A stretch of 64,000 bases of DNA from Pseudonocardia thermophila (GCF_900142365.1 NZ_FRAP01000008.1:62001-126000); one strand, 5' to 3'. Numbered from the stretch's first letter, positions 32,288-43,739 are shown. Program-made: numbers and translations. Notes: generated by a model not told the origin, from the sequence alone.

Positions 32288-32348
32288 GTCGAGAACGAAG
32301 TCGTGGCGGATTCGAATCGATTCAGTCCGCCATCGCTTCGTTCTCGAC
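32288..32348. repeat. Imperfect palindrome, family copy C
   Basis: Arms 32288-32310 and 32326-32348 match at 20 of 23 positions. The centre carries a further dyad GAATCGATTC. It lies between the convergent DUF1707 and DUF6912 genes, so it may double as a bidirectional terminator. It shares GTCGAGAACGA...TCGTTCTCGAC with copy A. Confidence 0.7.
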
Positions 32349-32371
32349 GCGGGAGGCCGACGCGGGCAACC

Positions 32372-32878
32372 TCAGCGCAGGTCCACCAGGAACGCGATCT
32401 CCGAGGGGTCGTACCAGGCCAGCTCGTGGTCCTCCGCCTCGCCGACGAGGAACTCCGCGTCCATGTCGCCGAGATCAGCCCGGTCCACCGCCTCGGCAGC
32501 CTGCCGCACCGCGTACTCGGCGTCCTCGTTGTCGACGTGCACCGCCGCGACCCGCTCGAACGGCACCGCGCCGTTGATGCGCACCGCGCCGTCGTCGAGA
32601 TCGGGGCGCAGCGTGACGTCGTCGACGTCGGCCGCCACCACCACCCGCCGGGGCGGGGTGGCGTTCTCCCCCAGCCCGAACTCCACCGCGAGCAGCCGGA
32701 GCGACGCCCGCGCTGCCTCGGTCATCGCCGCGTACTCCAGCTCCTCGTCATCGCCGCTGGTGTAGGCCTCGCGCAGCCGCGGGGTCAAGGCGAACGCGGT
32801 GCCCCCGATGGGGTCGAGCACCCCGTTCTTGACGAGCGAGCGCAGCATCGGCCACGTCGCCGGGATGTAGATCCTCAT
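32372..32878 (-). CDS. DUF6912 family protein (Rv3231c-like)
   Basis: 168 residues beginning MRIYIPATWPMLRSLVKNGV, followed by TAFALTPRLREAYTSGDDEE and RASLRLLAVE. The rest is acidic: RRVVVAADVDDVTLRPDLDD and YDPSEIAFLVDLR at the end. Length and start agree with the actinobacterial DUF6912 proteins, whose function is unknown. It begins 7 bp after the WS/DGAT stop, suggesting one transcript, as at Rv3231c-Rv3233c. Confidence 0.85.
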   Translation of the reverse strand: MRIYIPATWPMLRSLVKNGVLDPIGGTAFALTPRLREAYTSGDDEELEYAAMTEAARASLRLLAVEFGLGENATPPRRVVVAADVDDVTLRPDLDDGAVRINGAVPFERVAAVHVDNEDAEYAVRQAAEAVDRADLGDMDAEFLVGEAEDHELAWYDPSEIAFLVDLR

Positions 32879-32885
32879 ATGGCGC

Positions 32886-34292
32886 TCATCCTGTCACCGT
32901 GCCCAACAGCTCCTCCAAGGACTCGTCCACCATGCCAGCGAGGACGTCGACGTCGGGCATGGCGTCCCGGTCACCGTTGAACCCGTAGTAGATCCCGCCG
33001 TCGTAGGACGTGAGCCCGATGGCGAGGGCCTGTCCCTTCGCCAGCGGCACGACGGGGAACATCTCCTTCATCCGGGCACTCGCCGCGTAGAGCGGGAACT
33101 GCGGCCCCGGCACGTTCGACACGACCAAGTTGAAGATCCGCTTCGAGATCCCGTTGGCCGCTCGCGCTCCCAGGGCGTGCAGGGTGGGCGGGGCGAACCC
33201 GCCGATGCGCACGAGCGCGTCGGCCCCCACCGACTGCCCGCCCGCGGTGTGCTCGCGCATGGCGTGCGTGACCTGGTGCAGCCGCACGACCGGGCTCGGC
33301 TCCCCCACCGGCAGGTCCACCAGGAACGACGACACCCGGTTGCCGAGCGACCCGGACGAGGTCGGCACGTCGGGCTCGCCGCGCACCGACAGCGGCACCA
33401 TCGCCCGCACGGTGGCGCCCGCGGTGACCGGTTCGCCGCGGGTCATCAACCACGCCCGCAGCGCGCCTGCGATCACCGAGAGGACGACGTCGTTGACCGT
33501 GCAGCCGTGCGCGGCCCGGATCCGCCGGTAGTCGTCCAGCGAGTTGCGCGCGATGGCGAACCGGCGCTGGGTGGAGATCTCGACGTTGAGCGGGGTGCCG
33601 GGCGCCTTGCGGCTGGCCGCCCACGCCATCGACAGCAGCTGCCCCGCCGCCCCGACGATCTTGCCGACGGTGGCGACCGCGTCGGTCGCGGCCGCGCGCA
33701 CGTTCTCGACGAGCACCCCGGGCTGGGCCACCGACTCAGCCAGCGCCTCCAGCACGAGCTGGGCGCCGGTCGGCTCGTTGCGCGGCATCCACAGCTCCTC
33801 CGGGACCGGCCGCGGGTTCGGCGACACGTCGAGGATCACCTGGCCGATGTCGATCGCGCTGATCCCGTCGACCATCGCCTGGTGGGTCTTCGTCAGCACC
33901 GCGACCCGCCCGTCGGAGAGCCCCTCGACGAGGTACATCTCCCACAGCGGGCGGCTGTGGTCGAGCGGGCGCGACATCAGGCGGGCCACCAGCTCGGTCA
34001 GCTGGGCGTCCGAACCGGGCTTGGGCAGCGCGGAGCGGCGCACGTGGAAGGCCACGTCGAAGTCGACGTCGTCGATCCACACCGGGCGGGCCAGGTTACC
34101 CGGCACGTGCCGCACCTTCTGCCGGTAGCGCGGCACCATCGCGATCCGCTGCTCGACCAGCTCGACGAGCCGCTCGTAGTCCAGACCGTCCTCCGGCCGC
34201 TCGAAGACCGCGACCGCCCCGACGTGCATCGGCGTCGTCGAGGACTCCAGGTAGAGGAAGGACGCGTCCAGGGCGGACAGCCGAGGCGGCAT
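32886..34292 (-). CDS. WS/DGAT-family O-acyltransferase with altered active-site motif
   Basis: 468 residues, normal length. The start MPPRLSALDASFLYLESSTT is typical, followed by RPLWEMYLVEGL, NDVVLSVIAGALRAWL, MVPLSVRG and the C-terminal LVVSNVPGPQFPLYAASARM. The condensing motif HHxxxDG reads HQAMVDG (in VLTKTHQAMVDGIS), so the second His, the catalytic base in this superfamily, is Gln. Canonical members esterify diacylglycerol or fatty alcohol with acyl-CoA. This one may be inactive, altered or use another residue. It corresponds to the Rv3233c/Rv3234c position. Confidence 0.9.
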   Translation of the reverse strand: MPPRLSALDASFLYLESSTTPMHVGAVAVFERPEDGLDYERLVELVEQRIAMVPRYRQKVRHVPGNLARPVWIDDVDFDVAFHVRRSALPKPGSDAQLTELVARLMSRPLDHSRPLWEMYLVEGLSDGRVAVLTKTHQAMVDGISAIDIGQVILDVSPNPRPVPEELWMPRNEPTGAQLVLEALAESVAQPGVLVENVRAAATDAVATVGKIVGAAGQLLSMAWAASRKAPGTPLNVEISTQRRFAIARNSLDDYRRIRAAHGCTVNDVVLSVIAGALRAWLMTRGEPVTAGATVRAMVPLSVRGEPDVPTSSGSLGNRVSSFLVDLPVGEPSPVVRLHQVTHAMREHTAGGQSVGADALVRIGGFAPPTLHALGARAANGISKRIFNLVVSNVPGPQFPLYAASARMKEMFPVVPLAKGQALAIGLTSYDGGIYYGFNGDRDAMPDVDVLAGMVDESLEELLGTVTG

Positions 34293-34303
34293 GATGCGAT
34301 CCT

Positions 34304-35059
34304 ATGCGCTCTCCGAAGGACACCTTCATCACCGTGTACGGGCGCAAGCCCGTCCTGGAGGCGCTGGACGATCCGTCCCTGACGATCGACAAGATCATCC
34401 TGGCGCACAACGCGCAGGGCGATCCGGTGCGCGCGATCCTCGCCGCCGCCCGCCGCCGCGGCGTGCCCGTGCACCGCGCCACCCCGCAGCGGGTCAAGGT
34501 GCTCGCCGGCAACGGGAAGCACGACCAGGGGGTCGTCGCCGACGTGGTCGCCCCGCGCATGGCGCCCATCGAGGAGTTCCTCGACGGGCTCGGCGACGGA
34601 CCGGCCGCGCTGCTGGTGCTCGACCGGCTCACCAACCCGTCGAACGTCGGGATGATCCTGCGCACCGCGACCGCCGCCGGCCTCGACGGGGTGCTGCTGC
34701 CGCGGCGCGGCCTGCCGTCGATCGACCCGTTGATGATCAAGGCCTCGGCGGGCGTGGCGTTCCGCGCGCCGGTGGTGCGCTGCGGCACCGTCGAGGACGG
34801 GTGCGCGACGCTCGCCGAGGCCGGGTTCGTCGTCTACGGGCTCGACGCGGGTGGCGACAACCTGCTCACCGCCGAGCTGCCCGACCGCGTGGCGCTCGTG
34901 CTGGGCAACGAGACCAACGGCCTGTCGCCGACGGTGCGCGAGCTGCTGCACGGCCTGCTGGCCATCCCGATGCCGGGCGGCGTCGAGTCGCTGGGCGTGG
35001 CCAGCGCGGGTGCGGTGGCGGCGTTCGAGCTGGCGCGGCGGCGGCACGGGCTGGGCTAG
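34304..35059 (+). CDS. SpoU/TrmH family RNA 2'-O-methyltransferase
   Basis: 251 residues. An L30e-like N-terminal domain begins FITVYGRKPVLEALDDPSL. The knotted SPOUT domain has motif 1 LTNPSNVGMILRTATAAGLD, motif 2 VLGNETNGLS and motif 3 IPMPGGVESLGVASAGAVAA. It probably methylates rRNA or tRNA ribose at an unknown position. Its ATG is only 11 bp from the divergent WS/DGAT ATG, so each promoter would lie inside the neighbour's 5' coding region. An internal start (for example the Val of VYGRK) cannot be excluded. Confidence 0.92.
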   Translation: MRSPKDTFITVYGRKPVLEALDDPSLTIDKIILAHNAQGDPVRAILAAARRRGVPVHRATPQRVKVLAGNGKHDQGVVADVVAPRMAPIEEFLDGLGDGPAALLVLDRLTNPSNVGMILRTATAAGLDGVLLPRRGLPSIDPLMIKASAGVAFRAPVVRCGTVEDGCATLAEAGFVVYGLDAGGDNLLTAELPDRVALVLGNETNGLSPTVRELLHGLLAIPMPGGVESLGVASAGAVAAFELARRRHGLG

Positions 35060-35087
35060 CGCTGCGTGCGGCGCCTAGCCTGGACCC

Positions 35088-36308
35088 ATGGTGCAGCGCC
35101 GCCTCCCCCGCCCCGCAGAGCTGCGCGAGCTGCTGCGGCCGGCCCCGTTCGTCCGGGACGCCACCGAGCGCCGGTTGCGCCGCGCAGCGAGCATCGCGGA
35201 TCTGCGGGAGATCGCGCGGCGGCGCACCCCGAAGGCGGTGTTCGACTACACCGACGGCGGCGCCGACGGCGAGCTCTCGCTGCACCGCGCGCGGGCCGCG
35301 TTCGCGCGGATGGAGTTCGTGCCGTCGGTGCTGCGCGACGTCTCGGCCGTCGACCTGTCCCGCACGATCCTCGGGGGGCGCTCGACACTGCCGCTGGCGC
35401 TGGCCCCCACCGGGTTCACGCGGATGATGCACACGGCAGGTGAGCGGGCCGTCGTGGCCGCCGCTGCGCGAGCCGGCATCCCCTACACGCTGTCCACGAT
35501 GGGCACCACGACCATCGAGGACGTCGCTGCGGCCGCGCCCGAGGCCCGGCGCTGGTTCCAGCTGTACCTGTGGCGCGATCGAGCGTTCGGCAAGGACCTG
35601 GTCGAACGCGCCGCCGCGGCGGGCTACGACGCCCTCATGCTCACCGTGGACACCCCGGTCGCCGGCAACCGGCTGCGCGACGTCCGCAACGGCCTGTCGA
35701 TCCCGCCCGCGCTGACGCTGCGCACGTTCCTCGACGGCGCCCGGCATCCGCGCTGGTGGTTCGATCTGTTCACCACCGAGCCACTGGTGTTCGCGAGCCT
35801 CCAATCCTCCGGCGGCACCGTCGCCGACCTGGTCAACCGGGTCTTCGATCCCGCGCTCACCATGGCCGACGTCGAGTGGCTGCGCGGGGCCTGGCCGGGC
35901 AAGCTCGTGATCAAGGGCATCCAGAGCGTGGACGACGCCGTCCGCGTGGTCGACGCCGGGGCCGACGCGGTGGTGCTGTCCAACCACGGCGGCCGTCAGC
36001 TCGACCGCGCGCCCGTGCCGATCGAGCTGGTGCGACCGGTGCGGGACGCGGTCGGCGACCGCGCCGAGGTCCTGGTGGACACCGGAATCATGCACGGCGC
36101 CGACGTGCTGGCCGCGGTCGCGCTCGGCGCCGACGCCGCCCTCGTCGGCCGCGCCTACCTGTACGGGCTGATGGCCGGCGGCGAAGCCGGCGTCGACAAG
36201 GCGATCGCGATCCTGACCCTGGAGATGATCCGTACGCTGCAGCTCATGGGACTGAACGGGGTCGACGAACTCCGCCCTGAGCACGTGCGCCTTCGACCGA
36301 TCGGGTGA
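35088..36308 (+). CDS. FMN-dependent alpha-hydroxy-acid oxidase/dehydrogenase (LldD type)
   Basis: 406 residues, usual length. Motifs: [87 protein letters not shown] and the active-site [12 protein letters not shown] with catalytic His and Arg. The end [20 protein letters not shown] closes the barrel. It oxidises L-lactate or a related 2-hydroxy acid with FMN. The substrate is not resolved. It follows the methyltransferase by 28 bp and may be cotranscribed. No mycofactocin genes are near. Confidence 0.92.
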   Translation: MVQRRLPRPAELRELLRPAPFVRDATERRLRRAASIADLREIARRRTPKAVFDYTDGGADGELSLHRARAAFARMEFVPSVLRDVSAVDLSRTILGGRSTLPLALAPTGFTRMMHTAGERAVVAAAARAGIPYTLSTMGTTTIEDVAAAAPEARRWFQLYLWRDRAFGKDLVERAAAAGYDALMLTVDTPVAGNRLRDVRNGLSIPPALTLRTFLDGARHPRWWFDLFTTEPLVFASLQSSGGTVADLVNRVFDPALTMADVEWLRGAWPGKLVIKGIQSVDDAVRVVDAGADAVVLSNHGGRQLDRAPVPIELVRPVRDAVGDRAEVLVDTGIMHGADVLAAVALGADAALVGRAYLYGLMAGGEAGVDKAIAILTLEMIRTLQLMGLNGVDELRPEHVRLRPIG

Positions 36309-36352
36309 CGCTCCGCGCTGCGCGCGCCGCGGAATGGGTGCATGGTCGGCGG

Positions 36353-36592
36353 ATGGGTTTGCTGGACAAGGCGAAGGCACTGCTCGGACAGCACGACGAC
36401 AAGGTCGACCAGGGGATCGACAAGCTCGGCGACGCCGCGGGCCGGCGGTTCGGCCATGAGGAGCAGATCGACCAGGGCGCCGAACACCTGAAGCGCATGA
36501 CGGGCGAGGGCGACACCACCGCCGCCCCGCCGCCGGACGCGGCCCCGCCGCCTCCGGCACCCGAGGGCGAGGCGCCTCCGCCTCGGCCGTGA
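36353..36592 (+). CDS. MT0933-type antitoxin-like protein
   Basis: 79 residues starting MGLLDKAKALLGQHDDKVDQ, then GIDKLGDAAGRRFGHEEQID and QGAEHLKRM. A Pro-rich tail follows. This is the MT0933/Rv0909 antitoxin pattern. No toxin gene adjoins on either side, so the assignment to a toxin-antitoxin pair is doubtful. It ends at a strong terminator. An upstream start at 36305 would add 16 residues without Shine-Dalgarno support. Confidence 0.8.
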   Translation: MGLLDKAKALLGQHDDKVDQGIDKLGDAAGRRFGHEEQIDQGAEHLKRMTGEGDTTAAPPPDAAPPPPAPEGEAPPPRP

Positions 36593-36607
36593 CCTGACCA
36601 TCCACCA

Positions 36608-36637
36608 GGCGCCCCGGAACATCCGTTCCGGGGCGCC
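36608..36637 (+). terminator. Strong terminator hairpin (13-bp perfect stem)
   Basis: Arms GGCGCCCCGGAAC (36608-36620) and GTTCCGGGGCGCC (36625-36637) around ATCC, 15 bp after the antitoxin-like gene stop. Confidence 0.85.
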
Positions 36638-36734
36638 GTGATGCTGCGACGTGATCCTTCGACGCCGAACGGTACGGCGACGACGTCTGCCGGACGGGCC
36701 CGCACCCGCGCCGGACCGGGCGATCCTCACCGGC

Positions 36735-37199
36735 ATGACCGCCACCCCGGCCTGGACACCCCGGTTGCAGCGCACGCACTACGAACCCGATCCCGGCACC
36801 GATCCGCACCCACCCGCGGTCCACGCCGGCTCGACGGCCCGGCCACCGGCGATCGGGCGGCCCACCCCGCCGGGGCACACGCCGACGGCCGTGCTCGCCG
36901 TGCGGCTCGCCGAGGTGCTGCGCACGGCGCTGGAAGTGCTCGACGGGCGCCGCCCGCACACGCAGCTCGCCACCGCGTTCCGCCCGCGGGCCCTGCGCTA
37001 CTGGCGGGCCGCCACCGGCGTGCAGGTGCGCGGAGCGGCCCCGCCCCGGCTCGTCCGGGTGCGGATCGGTCGCCCGCAGGCCCACGTCGCCGAGGTGGCG
37101 GCCGTCGTCAGGTTCGGCTCACGCCACCGCGCGGTGGCCGCCCGGTTCGAGCACGGCGCCGACCGCGTGTGGCGGTGCACCGAGATCCGGCTGCTGTAG
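36735..37199 (+). CDS. Rv3235 family protein
   Basis: 154 residues from ATG 36735. An earlier GTG at 36651 would add 28 Arg/Pro-rich residues with poor third-position GC, so it was rejected. The N-terminal half is Pro-rich and probably unstructured (YEPDPGTDPHPPAVHAG). The folded part starts AVLAVRLAEVLRTALEVLDG, then RPRALRYWRAATGVQV, RVRIGRPQAHVAEVAAVVRF, and ends RVWRCTEIRLL. This order matches the actinobacterial Rv3235 family, near secA1 in M. tuberculosis as here. Function unknown. It converges on secA with 5 bp between stops. Confidence 0.85.
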   Translation: MTATPAWTPRLQRTHYEPDPGTDPHPPAVHAGSTARPPAIGRPTPPGHTPTAVLAVRLAEVLRTALEVLDGRRPHTQLATAFRPRALRYWRAATGVQVRGAAPPRLVRVRIGRPQAHVAEVAAVVRFGSRHRAVAARFEHGADRVWRCTEIRLL

Positions 37200-37204
37200 C
37201 AGCC

Positions 37205-40081
<2,877 letters not shown>

Positions 40082-40166
40082 AGGTCGACCTCATTCACGC
40101 GCGGTGCGGGGGACATCCGGGTTCAGCCTAGCGAAGGAGGACCCGGTCCTTACCCACAACGGCGGA

Positions 40167-40206
40167 AGGGCGGCGACCGTTCCCCTGCGGGACCGGCCGC
40201 CGCCCT
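40167..40206 (-). terminator. hpf terminator-like hairpin
   Basis: Arms AGGGCGGCG (40167-40175) and CGCCGCCCT (40198-40206) are perfect, and the loop holds CCC-TGC-GGG. It lies 24 bp past the hpf stop and upstream of secA. Confidence 0.6.
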
Positions 40207-40229
40207 CCCGGCGACGTGCGCGTGAGCTG

Positions 40230-40907
40230 CTACTTCGACGTGAGCTGCTGCTCAGCGGGGGACCCGAGCCGGATCACGCCGTAGTCGTAGCCCTTGCGGC
40301 GGTAGACGACGCTCGGCGCCCCGGTCTCCTTGTCGGAGAACAGGTAGAAGTCGTGGCCGACCAGCTCCATGCGCGACAGCGCGTCGTCGACCGTCATCGG
40401 CTCGCAGGGATGCACCTTCTCCCGGACGATCCGGCCGGGCAGGTGGTCGTCCTCGGGCAGGTACTCGTCGTGGTCCCGCGGCGCGGGCACCTTGACTTCG
40501 GCGACTTCGGCGGCCGCCTCCTCGGTGTCGGCCTGGATCTGCGTCGGCAGGTCGTCGAGCACCGCCGTGGCGCCGCGGGTCGCGGACACCCGGGCCCGGC
40601 GGCCCGTGATGCGGCGGCGGTCGTGCGAGCGGCGCAGGCGTGCTTCGAGCTTCGCGATGGCGGTGTCCAGAGCGGTGTAGAAGTCCTTCGCACACGCCTC
40701 GGCGCGGGCGACGGCCTTGCGTCCGCGGCTGGTGATCTCGACGCGCTGGCAGTTCTTGTGCTGGCGGCGATTCGGTTCGTGGAAGAGCTCAACCTCCAGC
40801 CCGACCAGCCGCGGGTCGTACCGTTCCAGACGTGCGACCTTCTCGTTGACGTGAATCCGGAAATGATCCGGCACCTCGACGTTCCGGCCGGTGACGACGA
40901 TCTCCAC
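40230..40907 (-). CDS. hpf: Long-form ribosome hibernation promoting factor
   Basis: 225 residues. N-terminal HPF/RaiA domain: MEIVVTGRNVEVPDHFRIHV, then VELFHEPNRRQHKNCQRVEI and CAKDFYTALDTAIAKLEARL. A charged linker (about 95-165) follows, and then the C-terminal dimerisation domain (EKVHPCEPMTVDDALSRMEL, GHDFYLFSDKETGAPSVVYR). Long HPF dimerises 70S ribosomes into 100S particles in stationary phase or under stress. The position before secA matches Rv3241c. Confidence 0.95.
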   Translation of the reverse strand: MEIVVTGRNVEVPDHFRIHVNEKVARLERYDPRLVGLEVELFHEPNRRQHKNCQRVEITSRGRKAVARAEACAKDFYTALDTAIAKLEARLRRSHDRRRITGRRARVSATRGATAVLDDLPTQIQADTEEAAAEVAEVKVPAPRDHDEYLPEDDHLPGRIVREKVHPCEPMTVDDALSRMELVGHDFYLFSDKETGAPSVVYRRKGYDYGVIRLGSPAEQQLTSK

Positions 40908-40963
40908 GCAGACTTCCCTCGCTTTCGGCGTCGGGTCTTCGCTGGCAGACCGCGCCCAGGGGG

Positions 40964-41800
40964 CTAGATCCCCGAGCGCTCGAACGAGCGATCCTCCTGT
41001 CTCGACTCGTAGGGAACTCGGTGATGCGCGCCACGGTAACGCGGATCACGGTTCGGCAACAGAGCATCGCGGGAAGTAATCCCGGCGAGAGTGGATGCGC
41101 CGAACGACATTGGCCGTTCACCCGATCGCGGGTAAGATTCTCCGGCGCGTTCAGCCGTTGACCGCGGGCCGTGAGTGGCGTCGCAGAGGACCACCGCGGC
41201 GCGGATCGGCCTGCCCGAGGCCGCCAGTGCAGCAGCGCACGCGCGCACGGTGGCCCCCGTCGTCACGACGTCGTCGACGAGCAGCACGCGCGCTCCCGAC
41301 GGCGGCAACCGCCGCTCCCGAACGGTGACCCGGCCCGCCAGGTTGGCCGCCCGCTGTGCGGCGTCCAGACCGACGGACTCGGCTGCGCGCCGGTCCAGCC
41401 GCAGCGCCTCGGCCACCCGGATCCCGGACCGGCCGGCCGCGACCCACCGGCACAGCCGCGCCACGTGGTCACCGCCTCTGGCCCGGGCCGCGGCCCGCCG
41501 GGACGGCGCCGGCACCAGCCACAGCCCGCCCGGCGCCGGCGGGAGCCGGTCCACCTCGGCGGCCAGCAGGCCCGCGAGCGCCCCGGTCAGGTCCCGCCGA
41601 TTGCGCTCCTTGCAGCGCAGCAGCGCCTGCCGCAACGGCCCGCGGTACCGACCCACGGCCAGCACCGGTGGTCCGCCGGGCACGACCGGAAGGGTGACCG
41701 GGCCCAGCGCCGCGGCGCAGCGCGGGCACCACGGCGGCGGACCGTCCCGGCACCCTGCGCAGCTACCGGGGAGCACGAGGTCGACCAGTTCACCGATCAC
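40964..41800 (-). CDS. ComF-like phosphoribosyltransferase with extended C-terminus
   Basis: 278 residues from GTG 41800. A zinc-ribbon-like N-terminus (GSCAGCRDGPPPWCPRC) leads to YRGPLRQALLRCKERNRRDL and a PRTase domain with VLLVDDVVTTGATVRACAAA. ComF proteins take part in DNA uptake or nucleotide scavenging, and the role in actinobacteria is unproven. Usual proteins end near AAVVLC (about residue 208 here). This one continues for roughly 65 more polar residues (ERAGESYPRSGERPMSFG...), reaching within 57 bp of hpf. Lost stop codon or real extension is unclear. Confidence 0.88.
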   Translation of the reverse strand: MIGELVDLVLPGSCAGCRDGPPPWCPRCAAALGPVTLPVVPGGPPVLAVGRYRGPLRQALLRCKERNRRDLTGALAGLLAAEVDRLPPAPGGLWLVPAPSRRAAARARGGDHVARLCRWVAAGRSGIRVAEALRLDRRAAESVGLDAAQRAANLAGRVTVRERRLPPSGARVLLVDDVVTTGATVRACAAALAASGRPIRAAVVLCDATHGPRSTAERAGESYPRSGERPMSFGASTLAGITSRDALLPNRDPRYRGAHHRVPYESRQEDRSFERSGI

Positions 41801-41920
41801 GACCCCAGCGTCTCGCTCCACACCGACAGTGTCGGCCGGATGCCTGGCCGGGTCGCCGGGCACGAGTCCTCGAGATCAGGGGACGTGGAGCCCTGTCGGC
41901 GCGGGAGCGCCTGGTGCGCG

Positions 41921-43738
41921 TCAGCCGGGGTACCCCGGCACCGCGCCCGCAGCGCCGGAGAGCTGCTGCCGCCAGGCGTCCTGCGCGCCCAGCTCCCGCG
42001 TCCAGACCCCGGTCTGGTCGGTGACGAGGAACGGCCGATCGGGCCCCGCAGCCAGGGCCGTGAGGGGCGCGGTGAGGTTCGTCGAGATCACCTCGGAGAG
42101 GGCCAGCCCGTCGACCCCGACCTGCGCGACGAGCAGGTCCGGATTGCGGGTGATCGCGACGACGAGCTCCGTGGAGCGCCAGTCCGCCGACACCACCGGT
42201 TCGAGCGACTGCGGGCGCAGCTTGCGCACCTCGGTGATCGCGACCCGGCCGTCCAGGCCGCGGGCGACCGCGCCGACGTACAGCCCGCCGTCGACGACCG
42301 CGAGCACCCGCACCCCGTCGCGGGACAGGCGCAGATCGGTGACCGAGCCCATCGCGGTGAGCGCACCCGCGTCGACCGTCGCGGGCTCGGCGGGGCCGTC
42401 CGGCGCGGTGGGCACCCGCACGATCCGCCGCCCGTCGGCGACGGTCCACACCTCGTCGGCGTCCGGGGTCCAGGTGGGCCGGGTGAGGATGCCCGCGGTC
42501 ACCTCGACCGTGTTGAGGACCCCGTCGGTCATGCGGCCGACCATCAGCTGGTTCCCGTTGCCGGCCCGGGCGACCACGGCGAGCCGGCGCCCGTCCGCGC
42601 TCACGGCCGCGGAGACCGCCGCGACGCCGCCGTTCCCGGCGGGGCCCGGGATCGGGGCCGCCGGCACCGGGCCGGAGAGCGTGCCGACCCGGCCGCCGCT
42701 GACCACGATCGCGGGCGAACCCGGCGCCGGCCGCGCCTCGCCGACGAGCCCGGCGACGTCCTCGCGGGTCCACTCGGACCGCCCGGCGAGCAGCGGTTCG
42801 CCGTCGATGAGGATCCGCACCCGCATCACGTTCACCTCGGCGAGCGAGAGCACGATCTGCGCCGCGATGAGCCGGCGCGCGGCGTCGTCGGGCGGGGTGA
42901 TGCGGGTGAGGTCGACGACGACCGCACCGTCGGCGCCGGTCGCGACGTTGGCGCGCAGCTCGGCCCCGGCCAGCAGAGACGCCGCGGCACCGGAGAGGGC
43001 GGCGGACGGGCCGGCCAGCAGCATGTCCACCACCCGCGCCGGCTGGGTCCGCGACGGCACGACGGGCAGGTAGCGCAGGTCGGACACGACCCGTCGCCGC
43101 GCCGGGTCGACGAACCACACCGGCACGGCCTTGTAGTTGCTGCGGAACTCGTCGAGCCCCACGACCACACCCGCAGGCAGCCGGGAGATCCGCCACTGGC
43201 CGTCTCGCTGCACGAGCTGCAGATCGGACGAGTACTGACCGACGTCGGCCTCGAACGCGCCGGTCTGCGGGACGAGCCGGCCCACCTTGGTGCCGCGGAT
43301 GCGCACGGTGGCCGTGCCCGGCGCCTGGGCGCCCGTGATCACCGGCACCGTGTCGATCTGGCCCTCCAGCACGGTCAGCGCCGCACCGTCGTTCCAGTCC
43401 TGCCCCGCCTCCTGGGTGAGGAACCGCCGGGCGGCCCCGTGCCGGTCGGCGCTGGACGCGGACGCGGTGACGAACCCGCGCACGATGTCGAGCGAGTTCG
43501 CCCCGGCGACCGGGGCCGGCGGGGGCGCCACCGAATCCCCCGCGCCGACCTGGCGGACGACCTGCACGGGCGAGGTGGCCGGGACCCCGGCGCACGCGGC
43601 GACGCCGGTGAGCAGGAGCACCGCCGCGGTAGCCCCGGCGAGGCGGCGCAGCCGGGACCGGGACCGGGTGCTGACCGCAGCTCCGCTGGTCACGGCTCCG
43701 CTGGTCACGACTTCGCTGGCTACGACTTCCCTGGTCAC
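41921..43738 (-). CDS. lpqB: LpqB lipoprotein of the MtrAB system
   Basis: 605 residues from GTG overlapping the mtrB stop (GTGA). The N-terminus is odd: a repeated VTSGA-like stretch (VASEVVTSGAVTSGAA) precedes a signal with lipobox GVAAC (Cys about 49). The GerMN-like middle and beta-propeller C-terminus are present (SLDIVRGFVTASAS, VTGAQAPG-like loops, GGRVGTLSGP, SRDGVRVLAVVDGGLYVG). LpqB is an accessory of MtrB signalling in the cell envelope. The first 25 residues come from a tandem DNA repeat and may not all be used; a later start cannot be excluded. Confidence 0.93.
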   Translation of the reverse strand: MTREVVASEVVTSGAVTSGAAVSTRSRSRLRRLAGATAAVLLLTGVAACAGVPATSPVQVVRQVGAGDSVAPPPAPVAGANSLDIVRGFVTASASSADRHGAARRFLTQEAGQDWNDGAALTVLEGQIDTVPVITGAQAPGTATVRIRGTKVGRLVPQTGAFEADVGQYSSDLQLVQRDGQWRISRLPAGVVVGLDEFRSNYKAVPVWFVDPARRRVVSDLRYLPVVPSRTQPARVVDMLLAGPSAALSGAAASLLAGAELRANVATGADGAVVVDLTRITPPDDAARRLIAAQIVLSLAEVNVMRVRILIDGEPLLAGRSEWTREDVAGLVGEARPAPGSPAIVVSGGRVGTLSGPVPAAPIPGPAGNGGVAAVSAAVSADGRRLAVVARAGNGNQLMVGRMTDGVLNTVEVTAGILTRPTWTPDADEVWTVADGRRIVRVPTAPDGPAEPATVDAGALTAMGSVTDLRLSRDGVRVLAVVDGGLYVGAVARGLDGRVAITEVRKLRPQSLEPVVSADWRSTELVVAITRNPDLLVAQVGVDGLALSEVISTNLTAPLTALAAGPDRPFLVTDQTGVWTRELGAQDAWRQQLSGAAGAVPGYPG

Positions 43739-43739
43739 G
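43680..43739. repeat. Four 15-bp tandem repeats across the mtrB/lpqB junction
   Basis: Units 43680-43694 and 43695-43709 are identical (GCTCCGCTGGTCACG). Units 43710-43724 and 43725-43739 differ at 3-4 positions. The array covers the lpqB start codon, the first 20 codons and the mtrB stop. It encodes a 5-residue repeat in lpqB. Confidence 0.8.

Noticed and set aside
36353..36592. A toxin-antitoxin module around the MT0933-type gene
   Set aside because: The neighbours are an oxidase and an Rv3235-type protein, and no small toxin-like gene is present on either strand.
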